Source of the DNA: Pholiota molesta
Lineage: Eukaryota > Basidiomycota > Agaricomycetes > Agaricales > Strophariaceae
DNA length: 64,000 bases
Direction: 5' to 3'
Assembly: GCA_014925825.1 (NCBI GenBank)
Contig: JACGCK010000127.1
Location: 62,001 to 126,000 of the forward strand
The notes under the pieces were generated by a model, which saw only the letters and a program-made list of their open reading frames with translations, was not told the DNA's origin and searched no databases. The translations under genes were made by a program, and so were the position numbers. Positions within the stretch are counted from its first letter, which is position 1, and every line of letters begins with the position of its first letter. Below, piece after piece: positions 11,289-23,354 of this stretch.

Positions 11289-12352
11289 ATGTCTAGCCAG
11301 ATTTATTTCGTTGCAGGAGCTTCACGAGGCATCGGTACGTCACTGCACTGTTCCGTTTTCTATCCACTAAATTTACTTTACAATTCATTATACAGGCTTA
11401 GCCATTGTCGACTCTATCGCGACCAAGGACCCCTCCGCCATCATCTACGCCGGCGCGCGCGATCCAGCCGGCGGCGCCTCCCTACTCAAAGCGCTGGTGG
11501 CGAAGTATCCCGGACGCGTCGAGATCGTGAAGTACGTCGCCGGCGACAAGGTGGGCAATGATGCCGTCGCGGCGCAGATCAAGGCGAAGCACGGCAGGGT
11601 GGATACCGTGATTGCCAACGCAGGTAAGGTTCAGTATCTCTGCGCTTCATGCTATGGTGTACTTACATTCACGTTACACTAACTCCTAGGTATCGCAAAT
11701 TATGCGGGAAAGGCTGTCGAAACGCCTGTGGACAAGTTCCAGGAGCATTTCTCGGTACGCTCACACTCTCTCTGACTAGTATTTGCATGAAAACTCACAC
11801 AACGATAGGTCAACGTCCTCGGCCCCGTCGTCCTCTTCCAGTCCTTCAGCGCCTTACTCAAAGCCAGTCCTCTACCACGGTTCATCCCCATCAGTTCCGG
11901 CGGGGGAAGCATGGGGGCCACTCAGGCAGGGGGGATGGACATCGCGGCCTATGGCGCGAGCAAGGCCGCGCTGAACTTCGTCACGCGGAAGATCCACTTC
12001 GAGAACGAATGGCTGAGTGCGTGATCGAATCAGGATACTCTGACGAGGATGCCGCTCTGACACAGTCCACAGTCGCGTTCCCGCAATGTCCTGGCCCGGT
12101 TGAAACCGATATGGGTATGTACCATGTCTATTATTGTACTTCTACCTCACTCGCTCGCTGACGCGCATTGCGTATGTATCAGCAAGGTCCATTTTGACCG
12201 AAGCCGCGAGCGAGGAGAGCCAACGCCTCAGGAGCTCTATGCGTCAGCCGAACGTCGCCGCGGATATTATGGTAGATATCTTCATCACGTCCACGCGCGA
12301 AAAAAATGGAGGGCAGTTCCTGAACGTAGAGGGCGGAACGCATCCATGGTGA
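11289..12352 (+). CDS. Short-chain dehydrogenase/reductase, copy A
   Basis: NAD(P)-dependent oxidoreductase of the classical SDR family; substrate unknown. Exons 11289-11334, 11396-11623, 11690-11754, 11809-12016, 12073-12114 and 12183-12352 join in frame to 252 residues. Visible motifs: cofactor-binding GASRGIG (10-16), NAG (90-92), catalytic Ser in ISSGG (about 142), and YGASK with Tyr161 and Lys165. The C-terminus ends HPW. No signal peptide or membrane segment, so probably cytosolic. The same exon lengths (46, 65, 208 and 42 for exons 1, 3, 4, 5) occur in copy B. Fungal cytosolic SDRs of this general kind act on ketones or in secondary metabolism, but there is no gene cluster here to guide a guess. 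Start chosen from the conserved N-terminus and the TATA spacing. Confidence 0.88.
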
Positions 12353-14626
12353 GCATGATTTATACCGCTATTCCACATCGGATATGTCGGTGTGCCTGTA
12401 TGGCGCTTGGCCACTTGGTAATTGTGAGTTTGTAATTGGGGATACGTACATTGTTGATACTCTGAGCCCGTCATATATAGGAGCGAGTCATATTTGGGAC
12501 TAATTTTGCGCAAGGCATGTTCGTTATGATATCATAAATATAGGATTACATTTCAGGCAATCCGTATGCATCTTTTTCATCATTAAAAGAAATAGTCGCA
12601 CTGCATGGGATTTCTACCCAGGCGCTCATCTCCTTCAAAGATTACATGTTTTTCATGATTTATCATCGTAAAGTATCCAAGAATAGCATCTTCGTTGCTG
12701 CATAAATTGTAAACCAGGTCCACGCGTTTCTTTCCCAGTTCTTCCACGCGATTACGGTACGGACGCAAGGAGTGAATCAATTCTGGAGGGTCAGAAAGAT
12801 CCCACGAGTGAGGGAACATCATTTGGGCCTATCCACGTCGCTGGTTAAGCCAACAATAGTGAATAACCGTATCATCGCACGCTGGAGGCGTGGGTGTGCC
12901 AACGACGAATGCAGACAACATCGGATTTCGACCAAAAGATTGATCCACCAGCGGCACTTGGCCCTCCGAAGTCAATCCTGAGTCCGGAGCATAGAAAAAA
13001 GCAAATAGAAATTTAGGGAACAAGATAAAAAGGAGCGCTCTCGCATATATTCTAGATCTATGCCGTCAATGCGAAGGAATATTTCCCAGCAACATCAACG
13101 CGATTGGGCCATGCAACATATGCAAGTGGGCACGAGATCAAGTATTGCTGTCTGTACAAATCCTCTCTATGTTCATGAAGAAAGGAGGGCAAACGACTGC
13201 GGGAAGTAAACGGACGAACACGAGGGAAGACAGTCACAGTCGTCATTCCGTGCGCCACAAGAGAGGACGATATGCAAGAGTGGTCCATCCAACCCTGCAC
13301 CAGCAACAGCTGTACATAATCGTGCATGATGCAGCACGGGGGTTTCGAGCCCACGGAAAGGCTGGATTTTCCGCGATCCTCTCTGGTGGATCAATTGTGA
13401 AGGACGATGCGACCTGATAATTGAGACAGGTAGAATGTAACAATAGGAGCGCAAGAGTATCGGGTTATAGACCTCACGAGCGCGCATCTGAATTACGGGT
13501 ATGGCACCAACAGACGCGGTATCAAAGAATCGAAGCACAGGAGATTGGCATATATTTCCATACGCTAGGCGTGTTCAGGGTGATACGCTTTCGGGACGAC
13601 AGGAAAATCTGCGGATTTTCTGACACCGATTCTTGTATGTCGCATGCGTTGTGGGACAGTAAAATATAGATGATTGGAAATAAAAGCGACGAGTGGCCGT
13701 TATCGGTGCCTGTTATCGCATAGTATTCGGTGCACATTACTGCGGTGGGGCCCGTGGACAGAAGGAATCAGAGGACGTACTTGTATAATCATCCATCTGT
13801 GTCTTCCTAATATGGCAACGATTAACCTGGGTGTCCATCGGGAAACAGAGTTGCGGATTGGCAGTAGTGGTTTGGAAGAGAGAGCTTTATTGGTCGAATG
13901 AACACTAGCTGAGAGTTTCTTATCGATTGTGGTATCAGTGTCACGTCTTTTGATAGTCTACTCACATGTTCCCATCCGCAAATAGCCAACAAGGGCCTAC
14001 CGGACCCCGAATGACGACAACGAGTTGCAAAGGCAATGTCGAATGTCGAAGAACCTTCTCACTCAACTGACCTTTCCTAAGTTTAGATGCTACGATACGC
14101 CTCAATCCAGCGTGCATGCATCGATCGGCCGCGGCAGATTTCAGTGGGAGGGAGTGTCATGTATCGTGACTGAGCCTAAGACTTCAACGAGGGAGCTTCT
14201 TTGGCTGTTTAGGAGAAGAAAGTACAACATAATATCCTATTACTCAATGAGAATAATAAGGAGAACATCAGGGAGAATGGTTACTTGATCTCGGTGTTCG
14301 GCCGCAGTATCGACCCTCCTCATTAATCTAGCGCGCATTGCAAAGTTCAGAGCGATGAAGAACAAAAGCAGCAAATAAGTACGACGTGGAGAACGGTGAT
14401 TTTCGATTATCGATTAGTGTCGACAAACATGCGTTCAAAGTCAATGGTGTCGTGTTTCCTGAACACGCCATGCGTCGCGTCGCGATCAACCATCACTGGA
14501 CGCGCTATTTGTTGATGTTTGTTTCAGAAGGCGCAGCTATCGGGTCACCAACGCAAGGGCCAACCACCAACATCGATGTCGAGAGTCCATAACAGCCCTT
14601 GACAGACCCGCCAGCCAACTCCTACT
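12353..14626. other. Unassigned region
   Basis: No gene is supported. On the minus strand three consecutive open stretches (13354-13058, 13023-12829, 12822-12583) follow one another and could be the decayed 3' part of a gene. I could not recognise any domain and the frames do not join convincingly. The rest has only short open frames. Confidence 0.4.
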
Positions 14627-15804
14627 ATGCTTTCAGCTGTATCTAAAGCTAACTTTGTGCGCTCCTTATGCTTGAGCTCCACTCTTCGACACGCCAGGCC
14701 AGGCGCTGCCGCAAGATGCCTGCTTCTTGTGGAATCCAAGCGCACTTTCACGACGACTGCGTCCGTAGCTGAAGAAGCGGAAACGACGAAGGAGAAGGAG
14801 GATACGAAAGACGAAGCCGCGAAGGAGCTCAGCGGTATGTAACTCCAACGAATGCATAGAGTGTTCGATGCTAATACTCAGCAATCCCTCGGTTCGAATA
14901 GGTGCTAGGAAGCAGATGAAAATACCCTATAAACGCCCCAGCACCTCCTGGCAGAATTTCTACCGCGATTATCTGAAAGACCACATGGAACCGGGGGATA
15001 CATACACGGCATACGCAGCTGAAGCGTCCGCTCTCTGGAAGGCTATGTCCGCTGAGGATAAAGCGGCATGTACACCGTCCGTTGCGTCCCTGTTGAAAGA
15101 CTCTCTGATCTTGGTTTAGAGATATGGGGCGTCGGAAGAGGAACGGGCTGAGTACAAAAGGTTATCCAAGGAATATCGCGCTACGCAAAAAGCACAGCAG
15201 AAGGCCGCTGAACCAAAACGCGAACCGAAGACCAGTAGTGATGCTGCTATGTCAGCGTATGGCCCGTATGTTCTTTGCTTCTCCCTCGGTGCAATCGAAT
15301 ACTGACTCTCATACCACACATTAGATTGTTTATCGAGAGTATCGATAAGAGTTTGCGTGAACTTTTCTCAGAAAATACTACGCTAGTTGAGCGATGGCGC
15401 AAAGAAATTCGCGCTGCGCAGGAAGCACAGATGAAGGCCGCTAAATCAAAGCGCGAACCAAAGACCCGTGATGCTCCTATGTCAGCGTATAACCTGTATG
15501 TTCTTTGCTTCTCCCTCGGTAAAATCAAATACTGACTCCCATACCACTCATTAGATTCGTTAAGGAGAATTACGATAAGAATTTGCCTGAATCATTTTTC
15601 AAACAAAACGCTACGCTAGCTAAGCGATGGCGCGAAATGTCTGCGAGCGACAAACATGTTCGTTCCCTCTCTTTACCATTTTGCCCTTCTCTTCGCTGTA
15701 GCTAATTGTTTTGTATATACTAGGAATACAAGCAGCGCGCTATTGAAATATATCAAAAGCGCAAGGCGGAGGCAGCCGAGAAGCGACCTGAAGATACTAG
15801 CTAG
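14627..15804 (+). CDS. HMG-box protein with predicted mitochondrial presequence
   Basis: Probable mitochondrial DNA-packaging or DNA-binding protein of the HMG-box class. The first 45 or so residues are rich in Arg, Ser and Ala and lack acidic residues (MLSAVSKANFVRSLC...), a typical mitochondrial targeting sequence. An acidic/Lys linker follows. Exon 2 (from 14902) encodes an HMG box starting KIPYKRPSTSWQNFYRDYL. Later exons (ending 15265; 15325-15495; from 15555) encode box-like repeats with motifs such as SAYNL, FVKENYDKN and LAKRWREMS. The last exon ends PEDTS-stop. The exon 2 donor is uncertain: GT at 15077 or 15081, with acceptor near 15123, both keep frame. Introns 3 and 4 are near-identical, see the tandem duplication entry. 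Function is inferred from composition and box motifs only. Confidence 0.75.
15179..15640 (+). repeat. Tandem exon-intron duplication inside the HMG-box gene
   Basis: The unit starting near 15179 is repeated near 15412 (period 230-233 bp). It covers the end of one exon, a whole intron and the start of the next. The introns 15266-15324 and 15496-15554 differ at only a few positions, while the exon parts have diverged more, including one 3-bp indel. Frame and intron phase are kept, so each copy adds one box-like repeat to the protein. Confidence 0.85.
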
Positions 15805-15999
15805 ATAGGCATCTGGATACAGCTCTGTTTCATTGATTTGATTCGTTTTACTCTTGACGCCGCTTGTTCCATTCATCATCTGGCTGCCATCTGATACCTT
15901 ATCACAACAATGTACTCTTTATTCTTATATAAATCTGCCTTTTACTGCGTTGAAAAGAACCTGTACAGTCGTACATTTGAAACACAACCAGGACCTACC

Positions 16000-16890
16000 A
16001 AATACGATTAGCATGCTCCGTCGTCCCGCCGCTCGTCGCCAACTTGAACCGCACTAACATCGTATAAAAACACAACGTCAGAAAGCAAATACCTTTCAAA
16101 CGGGCGTTTTTCTTGACGAGCAATTTCACCGGCGGAGTAGCGCCAACCCCCTCGTACGTACCGCTCCCATCCACATCTACGACGAGGTCCTCTCGAATTT
16201 GTTATCGTGGCCGACGCCAGCCACGTTCGTCTTCGCGCTAAGCTCTTCGTCATGCTGTGTAGCATTGACGTTCGCGATCTCGTCGCCCACCTCGGCAGCC
16301 TGACTTGTCTCCGTATCGTATCTTGGACCTTCATGTACTATAGCTCGTAAATTTAGGGAGAATCAGGCGCTGATAGATCGTACCGACATTTGGGATGAGG
16401 CAAAGGCCAGCGATGATGCGCCAAACAGGTGCCAAAAAAAATCAGAAATATACCGAACGAATGTGGAGAAGGGCAACGCAAGGTACAGGTACACACCAAT
16501 AGCATAGCACAGAAGCACGATAATGGTGACTAGGCTGCCGACGAAGGTGCCCCAGCCCTGGCTGGAGAAGATGTACGCGAGCGTGGTGCCGCGCTTCCTA
16601 ACATTGGCGCGATCCGAAATGATGGACGCAGACGTAGGGTAGTCGGTGGCCACCGGCGCCGGTCCCAAGGACTATCCGAAAGTCTCCAAGATAGATGAGG
16701 CTTGACTTTGGGCTGAAAAAGCCAGTGGGGGTTGTCATGGTAAAACAATGGCGAGAATGATATACATGCGCTCTTTGCTGTCTGAGTGAGATGTAAGTAA
16801 GAGCACTGAACAGAGGGAGTAAACGTACAAACTGCTTTGTGGCACAAGGCGTCCGCCAGATAGCCTGACGAAGGCGTGATCAAAGAAAAG
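16000..16890 (-). pseudogene. Decayed Pho84-like phosphate permease (MFS)
   Basis: Fragments of a proton-coupled high-affinity phosphate transporter on the minus strand. Recognisable pieces in order: SGYLADALCHKAV (16870-16830, MFS motif A), FRIVLGTGAGG (16700-16670), then in a shifted frame DYPTSASIISDRANVRKRG and QGWGTFVGSLVTIIVLLCY (16640-16490). After another shift comes VWRIIAGLCLIPNVGTIYQR (16440-16365), matching the usual family order. At least two frameshifts and missing helices make function impossible. Further remnants may extend to 16000. Start and end are approximate. Confidence 0.75.
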
Positions 16891-18895
16891 GGAGAGAAGC
16901 AAGAAAACTACGACAGACCCTGAATGACGTAGACACTAGAACGTAGAGAAAAGCAAGAGAAACGGATGAAGAGAACGGGTACGTAAGCGCCCAAGTCGTA
17001 AAACCGCAACTCCCAAGAAAAGAAAATAGGGCGCTGCGCATTTGCCACATCAGGTCCAACCCACGTCATGCCACACTGACGATCCAATACGCGAACCATT
17101 TCGACAATGTCGAGTGACGTAGCGCCAGATGCGCAAAAAACAGCGCACAACAGTGATGATCAGATACTACGGCGCTTTGGTAGTAGCGTCGTTTGAACTC
17201 GGATTCCGCAAGATCATGCGAGCTTCCCGTTATCAACGTGAAGTGGCAAGCAGAGCTTAAAAATGGGAGAAAAAAGACAGCGAAGACAACAACTGTCCAC
17301 GATTGGCACTCGGCGCTTCGCAGAGAGGACCACGCTCGGATGGCTTTATAACGGTGTCGTTGATGCTAGTCTAATTGCCAGCCAAATAGCACAGTCAAGC
17401 GATTCACACAAGAAAGCGCAAGACACCGGATCTGAGAATTCCGAATGTGTAGCTCCTCTGCGAGGGACCAACGCCTATGTGCAGTGTAGATGAAATAGAG
17501 CGGCAATAACTCTGCCAGCTGTGCGACACCGAACCCGTCTGCATGATCGCGATGGACAGCAAACTGGGCACGTACCCATATGGTCGTCTCAACTGTCTCT
17601 CATTCCTAGGCCGCGCTTGACCGATTTTTCATCGAAGAACAGGTTTGCCCGATAGGCCAAGTTGGAGAGAGAATACTGTTGATTGAATAGTTATCAGTAT
17701 TTCTGGTCGACAACTCAAAAACAAACACCGAATGTGATGACCAACTAAGAGGTCGTGAGGTCCTTATCGAGCGCGGTTTTAGGCTTTGCTGAGGGGTTCC
17801 TTATCTTGTTAAAGGTTACCACCGGAGCCACTGACTAACTCCGAGGTCTGAGTTTCCCGAACGAGGGAAGACTTGGGGCCTGCGACGTAGCGTTGAATCG
17901 GCAAGCAAAAAGAACACAAAAAATACAGTAGCACCGACCTTAGGCTTGACGTACTTCCATGCTGGACTCGCGTAGCATAGGATATCTTCCCTGAACAGTC
18001 AGCGCCAGTCTAATTCCTCAGTTCCCTCCCTGTATTATGTCCAGTGGCATGCAGTATTCCAGAGTTCTGAACAATGCACCCTTGCATGAGTGACGTTGAG
18101 GTCCGTGCGCGTTTCATGGGAGAAAAAACATGAAGCGTTCTGGTAGCTGAGGTCAAGGAATGGCAGGTTGTATGGCGACATAGTAGACGTCAGGGCCTCG
18201 TGAGCTTAGTTAGGGGGAGATATCCCGACCAACGCTAACGCAAGGCCATGAATGTAGTTGACTGACAACGGGAGGATTGACGTGGATCAACATCGATGCT
18301 CGGCAATGTCCTTGTCATTGCCGACAAGCCGGCCAAACTTCTTTAACTTCCTTCAAACTTCCTTGAAGGTTTTATTCGAGGTCTTTTGACAAGCATGAGG
18401 AAGGGCTGAGAGTCCTTGATTTTCAATGAGGGTATGTGAGATTTATCTGACCTTGATAACTCCAGTTGCGAATTTAAGTCGAAGTCAACGAGTCGAGACG
18501 CGACAATATACAATAAAGAAAACGTCCTGTCCATGGAGCGACCGCGAAGTGGCAAGATGTCCTGTGACATGGTCCAGGATCTCCGTACGCGAAGGAAAGT
18601 GCGCTCTTTTACCATATGTTGAGTTCATCACTTATGATAAGGTTGTGGATGGCTTCCAAAACGATGATCAACGGTGGGCGCTCGGAGAAACCCAAGTTGA
18701 CTGATTTCTGGAGCACACCATTTTTACATCAAACAAGCGATATCTCTTGATTCTCTTCCATTCCATGATAATTATTGATGGAAGTGTCATGTCAAATCTC
18801 CCTGGAACACCTACCGACGGAGTTGAACACCAACTCACTTCACCACTATAATCCCAGTCTCTCTCTGCCCAATTGACGAGCTCACTCTACATCCA
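16891..18895. other. No recognisable gene
   Basis: Only short open frames on both strands. A minus-strand frame at 17150-16908 could be an upstream remnant of the permease pseudogene but shows no family motif. I see no repeat shared with the rest of the window. Confidence 0.5.
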
Positions 18896-19845
18896 ATGCC
18901 TTGGAATCCTAGTCAAGAAGGAACTATCCCGTTCTCCGTTGGAGGAAACATCTACGCCACATGGTACAGGGTATTCGGAGACCTCAAAAACCGCACCTCT
19001 CCTCCGCTAATTGTTCTCCACGGCGGCCCCGGTCTCTCGCACGACTACCTCCTGCCCATCAGCGACATCTCCCCCTCACGGCCCGTTATATTCTACGACC
19101 AACTGGGCAACGCCCGCTCGACTCATGTGCACGACAAGGTGAACTTGAAGGCGTTCTGGACGATCGAGCTGTTCCTCGACGAGCTCGGGAACCTGCTGCG
19201 CCACTTCGGGATATTGCAGGCGGAGTTCGACCTGATAGGCCACTCGTGGGGCGGGATGCTCGCGCTCGAGTTCGAGATCAGACGCCGGCCTGCGGGCTTG
19301 CGCCGCCTCGTGTTGACGAACTCGCTCGCGGCGATGGCGATGTGGAATCAGTCGAACGCGCAGCTCGTCGAAGCGTTCCCGGGTTGGGTGCAGGAGGGTA
19401 TGGCTATTGGGATGAAGGATCTGAAGGCGTCCGCCACGGCTATGAAGGAGTTCCGGACCAGACATGGGTGTCGCGTAATCCCGTTTCCGGACGAGTATGT
19501 CTATACTCTTGACCAGCTTTTCAGCGTTGAGAAGGGCGATCCGACGGTTGCAGCTGCTATGTGAGTAATCTTCGAATTATGATGAGTCCCTCGACTGAAG
19601 CAGCGCGTAACAGGTTCTCGGCCGAGCTGAAGGATTGGGATATTATTGACAAACTAAGCGAAGTCGGGACTCCGGTCTTGCTAATAAATGGACGGTTCGA
19701 CGTATCCCAGGACTTTGTCAACGAGCCGATGTTTAATGGCCTTCAGAAAGTGAAGTGGGTCACATTTGAGGAGTCTAGCCACACGCCTTTTTGGGAGGAG
19801 CGCCCCAAGTATATGCAGCTTTTAGATGCATATTTAAGTACTTAA
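18896..19845 (+). CDS. Proline-iminopeptidase-like alpha/beta hydrolase
   Basis: Serine hydrolase of the proline iminopeptidase (peptidase S33) type, expected to cleave N-terminal residues or amides of small peptides; cytosolic by the lack of a signal peptide. Two exons, 18896-19560 and 19614-19845, join across a 53-bp GTGAGT..CAG intron to 298 residues, close to the usual 300-310. Visible: oxyanion motif HGGPG (42-46), nucleophile elbow GHSWGG with Ser117, acid Asp251 in NGRFD, and catalytic His278 in SSHTPFWE. All triad residues are present. A read-through at the intron would stop early, supporting the splice. Fungal homologues also include L-amino-acid amidases, so the exact substrate is open. 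Confidence 0.88.
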
Positions 19846-20690
19846 TCAAAGGCAGAATTCATTGGTTGGTTTGCAAATTGTTAATCGCTACGTGATATAC
19901 GAACAACGATATTTCCGATTGATAGTGAGGCCATGGAGCCTATATAGACTCGAAGGATAACGGGAAGCTGAGCTTGGGAAATGAACTGCAAAAACGTATA
20001 TTCAAGCAGTAGTATACGTTGTGTGACTCTGCATGGTGGGCAGAGTAAGAGGGATAGGCGCACCTGAGAGCAACGCAGAGGTCCACGAGCGACTAGCGCT
20101 GAGCGGGGGCAGGGTCTTCTCCAGATTCCATATCAGCTTCTTTAATGCCCCGCGCCGAAGTTGGCGCTCTTCTGTCGGAAATAACAGCGTTGACTCTTGA
20201 GCCAAGATTGAGCGTCATTTCGCGTAGGCCGCATCCCTCCTGCGCGGACGTCGAGTAGGGCTGAGGGAGAGAATAATAACAGCTCGACGGAGAGTCGGGC
20301 TCGAAGGAAGCGCATATCATGACGATGAAATTCGAGGGCAGAGAGGCTTGGCGGAGTGCGCGTAGGGCAATGGATCATGCACGGGAGGAGCCGCCAGAGA
20401 TAAGTACAGCAGGGCACGGACGATGGTCAAGCTTATGTAAGTGGGGAAATTACAGATTCAGACTGGAAGACAGCTTGTATATCGTCAAGTTGGACTTGAG
20501 AGCGATGCAGGCTTGGGTGAAGCTGAGGCATTGAGGGTGGAAGACATATTGATAGAGACGTGTTCTCAGCAAAGTTTTTAGAAGGTGTGTTTATCGACGT
20601 ACCGGCGAGCCCAAGGTCAAGTGCCCCGCAAGCAGGTTCAGCAGAGAGGCTGCCAGCCCGGAGGTTGCGATGGAGGTGGACAGCCGACAA
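19846..20690. other. Unassigned spacer before an R repeat
   Basis: No gene is supported; open frames are short and overlap on both strands. The region leads into the R copy at about 20690. Confidence 0.45.
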
Positions 20691-23000
20691 GACGACGATG
20701 GACGCGGAGAGATCCGAAGATATTTCATCGGAGTTTCAAAAGGACCTTGCGGACTGGAACGGACCTGCTCTAGCATCTCACTCATTCTCCTTCGGCAGCG
20801 TCAATCAACGTATCCTCACACGAAACACCGACCTATGCCTTGAAGTTAGCGCGATACTTGAACTCTGCCAGGAATTAGGTGAGTTTCAAGTGTCCCACAT
20901 ATGTATATGCACAGTCTTACCCATATCGATCAATCGTCAGAACCTTAGCGCTTAGCATCCAATGTGAAGCGTATATCTTCAGGCAGTCTTTGGGCAGTCT
21001 AATACTCTCTTACGTTATGTTGGCGTATTCGAAACTGTACCAACACGATGCCTAGCCTGAGATGAACACGAAGGAGACGAGGTGAATGCTCAATGCTGTT
21101 CGTGCATCGATCGGATGGACGCAACGCCAAGGCCAGTGCGCTGTTGCTCTGCAAGTAGATCATCCCTAAACTTCAAATCGAACGTTTTATTAGCGTCTAA
21201 AGTCAGCCCTAGGACGCATGTACCGCCTATCGAATCTCATCAGCGGCCACTTCGACCAGATCACAATCGATCTGCGGGTGTGCATTCTGCGTTTTTCTAT
21301 TGACACAGACCGCTGACACCTCCAAGAAGAAGAGCATTCCCTCACTTCCACGCAATGAACGCCCATCCGCCGACTACCCTATTCTCCGACGGACACGTCA
21401 TCGATTTCCATGCTCAAGCAGTCAGTATAAGCCTGAAGGTGAAGAGACGACGGCCGACGTCTCGCTCGAGGCAGTCGGCGGCTATCCAGGTGCGCACTCT
21501 CCCATCATCGTTGTTCCCCCACCCCCCCATTGTTCCGTGATGCATACACCATGCAAAGCCCCGCCATCGCATGGGCCGATCGCCTTCCCAGAGCCCACCA
21601 TGGATCAGCGCAGAACGTGCGTGCCCGTGGCGCTATTGGTACGATATGATGGTGTCGCGTCTGCGATGCCGTGTCCGTGCTGCTGTATCCCGCGGCGCTC
21701 GTAGCCGTGTTCATCACGTTTGTACCGCCGTCGTCATCTGCAATCCTGCGGGCCTAGGCCGCGCCGTCGTGCACGATTGGTCCATAGAGGGGATCACTGC
21801 AAGAATAGCCCCGCACTGCACCCCGCGATCGCTGTCCGATCATGCGCCTGCTGCTGGGCTGTCGTCCAAAAGAATATCCGTGATGATCCTCTCTTAGGGA
21901 GCACGGAACGACGGTGTGTGCCGCCCCGATGTGTGCCCCTCCAACTCCATTTTTTGTTTTCATGTTTACGCTGCCTATTCATTCCGCTATTGCCTGTGTG
22001 CGCCAGCCCAAAGACAGAGAGGGCATGCATGGCACGGTCTTTGATCTACGCCTTTTCGCGTCTTGCATGTACTTCATTGCTTGACTAAGTCGATGTGTGC
22101 GGCTAGCGACGTTCTTAGTTTGCCGTCGATGGCGAGATCTAGATTCGTGCGGTACAATGCCCTCTTTTAGATTTTCTGTGCGTTGGCGGGGATATTGAGC
22201 ACTAATGCGGCATCTCACTGCCTTTTCACTTTTTTCTTTTTTCTTCTTCTTTCCCTCTCTGTCTGTTGCGCTTTCTCTTGTTGACTTGCACTTCCCGACA
22301 ACCGATGACTACGGAGTGAGATGCACAGGTATTGAGCTGTTGATCTTTTGGTTCATTTCGAGGATATGAGTGATGCTACGCTACGTGTTGGCTTCGCCAG
22401 CCACGTCCATAGGGGACAGGTGAGTGCTGCGCTCTCCTGCATATGAATGGTCCCTTCTTCCCTCATCTCTTCCGTCAGCGTTTTCGGAACTCAACCACCC
22501 GTTGCATCTCCACCGAGACCACTCTACTCAGCTTGCAATCGATAAGGCATGTCAATGGTTCTCCAGAGGATGTGCGTGCTAGGTTTTTGGTCTCCAGATA
22601 ACACTCGCAAATCTAGCAGGGCCTCGCGTCATGGCTCAACGGAGGACCCCATCCCTATTCGTCGACGCGTCGACGCACAAAAAGCCCATGGACGATCGGA
22701 TCGCGCAGGTGGGGGTGCAGCGGCGCTCTGGCGATTGGCGACCGATTCAGGCCCCGTTACCTCGCACTGCTTGCAGCATGCAAAGACGCGGTACTCAGTG
22801 TTGGACAGTGGCGCCGTCCCGTCGTCTCCAGCGTGCACACCGCGTGTGCCCGCGGGGCTACTGGTGAATGATGTTAGCGATTGCCCAACACTGAGTGCTT
22901 TGACGCTGCGCCCGGATGTACGCTCGCGGGCCACAGGCCCAGGGTTCCTCGCGGCTGTCGTCGTCGTCGTAGGCAGCCTCGTGTAAGCCCGGCGCTTTTG
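20690..23000 (+). repeat. R repeat copy R2 (long copy)
   Basis: One of the two longest copies. It starts around the CGGAGTTTCAAAAGGACC box (20733) and has the 'ggacgcatgtaccgcctatcgaatctcatc' segment (21210-21240). The core is at 21781-21864, the 'ggagcacggaacgacggtgtg' box at 21899, the 'cgcgtcttgcatgtacttcattgcttgact' box at 22056. The 3' portion (22490-22985) is shared only with 40610-41110. That 3' part has a long stem: ACTCAGTGTTGG near 22793 pairs with CCAACACTGAGT near 22884. No continuous reading frame is conserved between copies. Confidence 0.8.
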
Positions 23001-23354
23001 CCCCTAACTGTCGTGCGCAGATCTGCGCTGATTGTGATTGGTTTGTAGTGTCTCTTATTTTATGAATATCTAGTATGAATCTACGTTCTCAGCAGAGGTG
23101 GTCACCGGATGTGGACATGTAAATACCATTGTTAAATGCAACCAGAGGAATCACTATGTAAGCCTTTCTCTTCGAGTTCCACACGTATAGTATTCTAGCA
23201 AACATGCACATAAAGAGGGTTCACAAATAACGTGCTCCTCCTCAAGACAAGGTTCAAAGCATGAACAATATACCTATTAAAACTCACAAACTACCCAGTA
23301 GTAAAGGTCCATCCAGGCACACCAACCCACCCGATGCCGAACAAGCAGCCAGAA
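23001..23354. other. AT-richer spacer after R2
   Basis: Between the R2 repeat and the 3' end of dehydrogenase copy B. Contains no gene. The last 70 bp still resemble the sequence after copy A (12380-12440), marking the end of the inverted duplication. Confidence 0.5.

Larger units (their letters stand above)
1..12440 (+). repeat. Left arm of inverted segmental duplication
   Basis: Read left to right, this segment matches the reverse complement of about 23290-30511. Matching landmarks are 180-560 with 30520-30130, 600-1200 with 30100-29490, 1240-1350 with 29470-29360, 1660-1800 with 29200-29090, 1980-2900 with 28900-28000, 2900-3588 with 28000-27340, 9045-9660 with 27335-26700, 9960-10080 with 26464-26340, 10980-12352 with 24800-23355. 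The arm is interrupted by the 3589-9041 insertion, which the other arm lacks. The arms are clearly diverged by substitutions and small indels, so the duplication is not recent. It contains one dehydrogenase gene and otherwise non-coding and repeat sequence. Confidence 0.85.

Noticed and set aside
12583..13540. Possible minus-strand gene in three consecutive open stretches
   Set aside because: No recognisable domain, frames do not join with good splice sites; left as unassigned.
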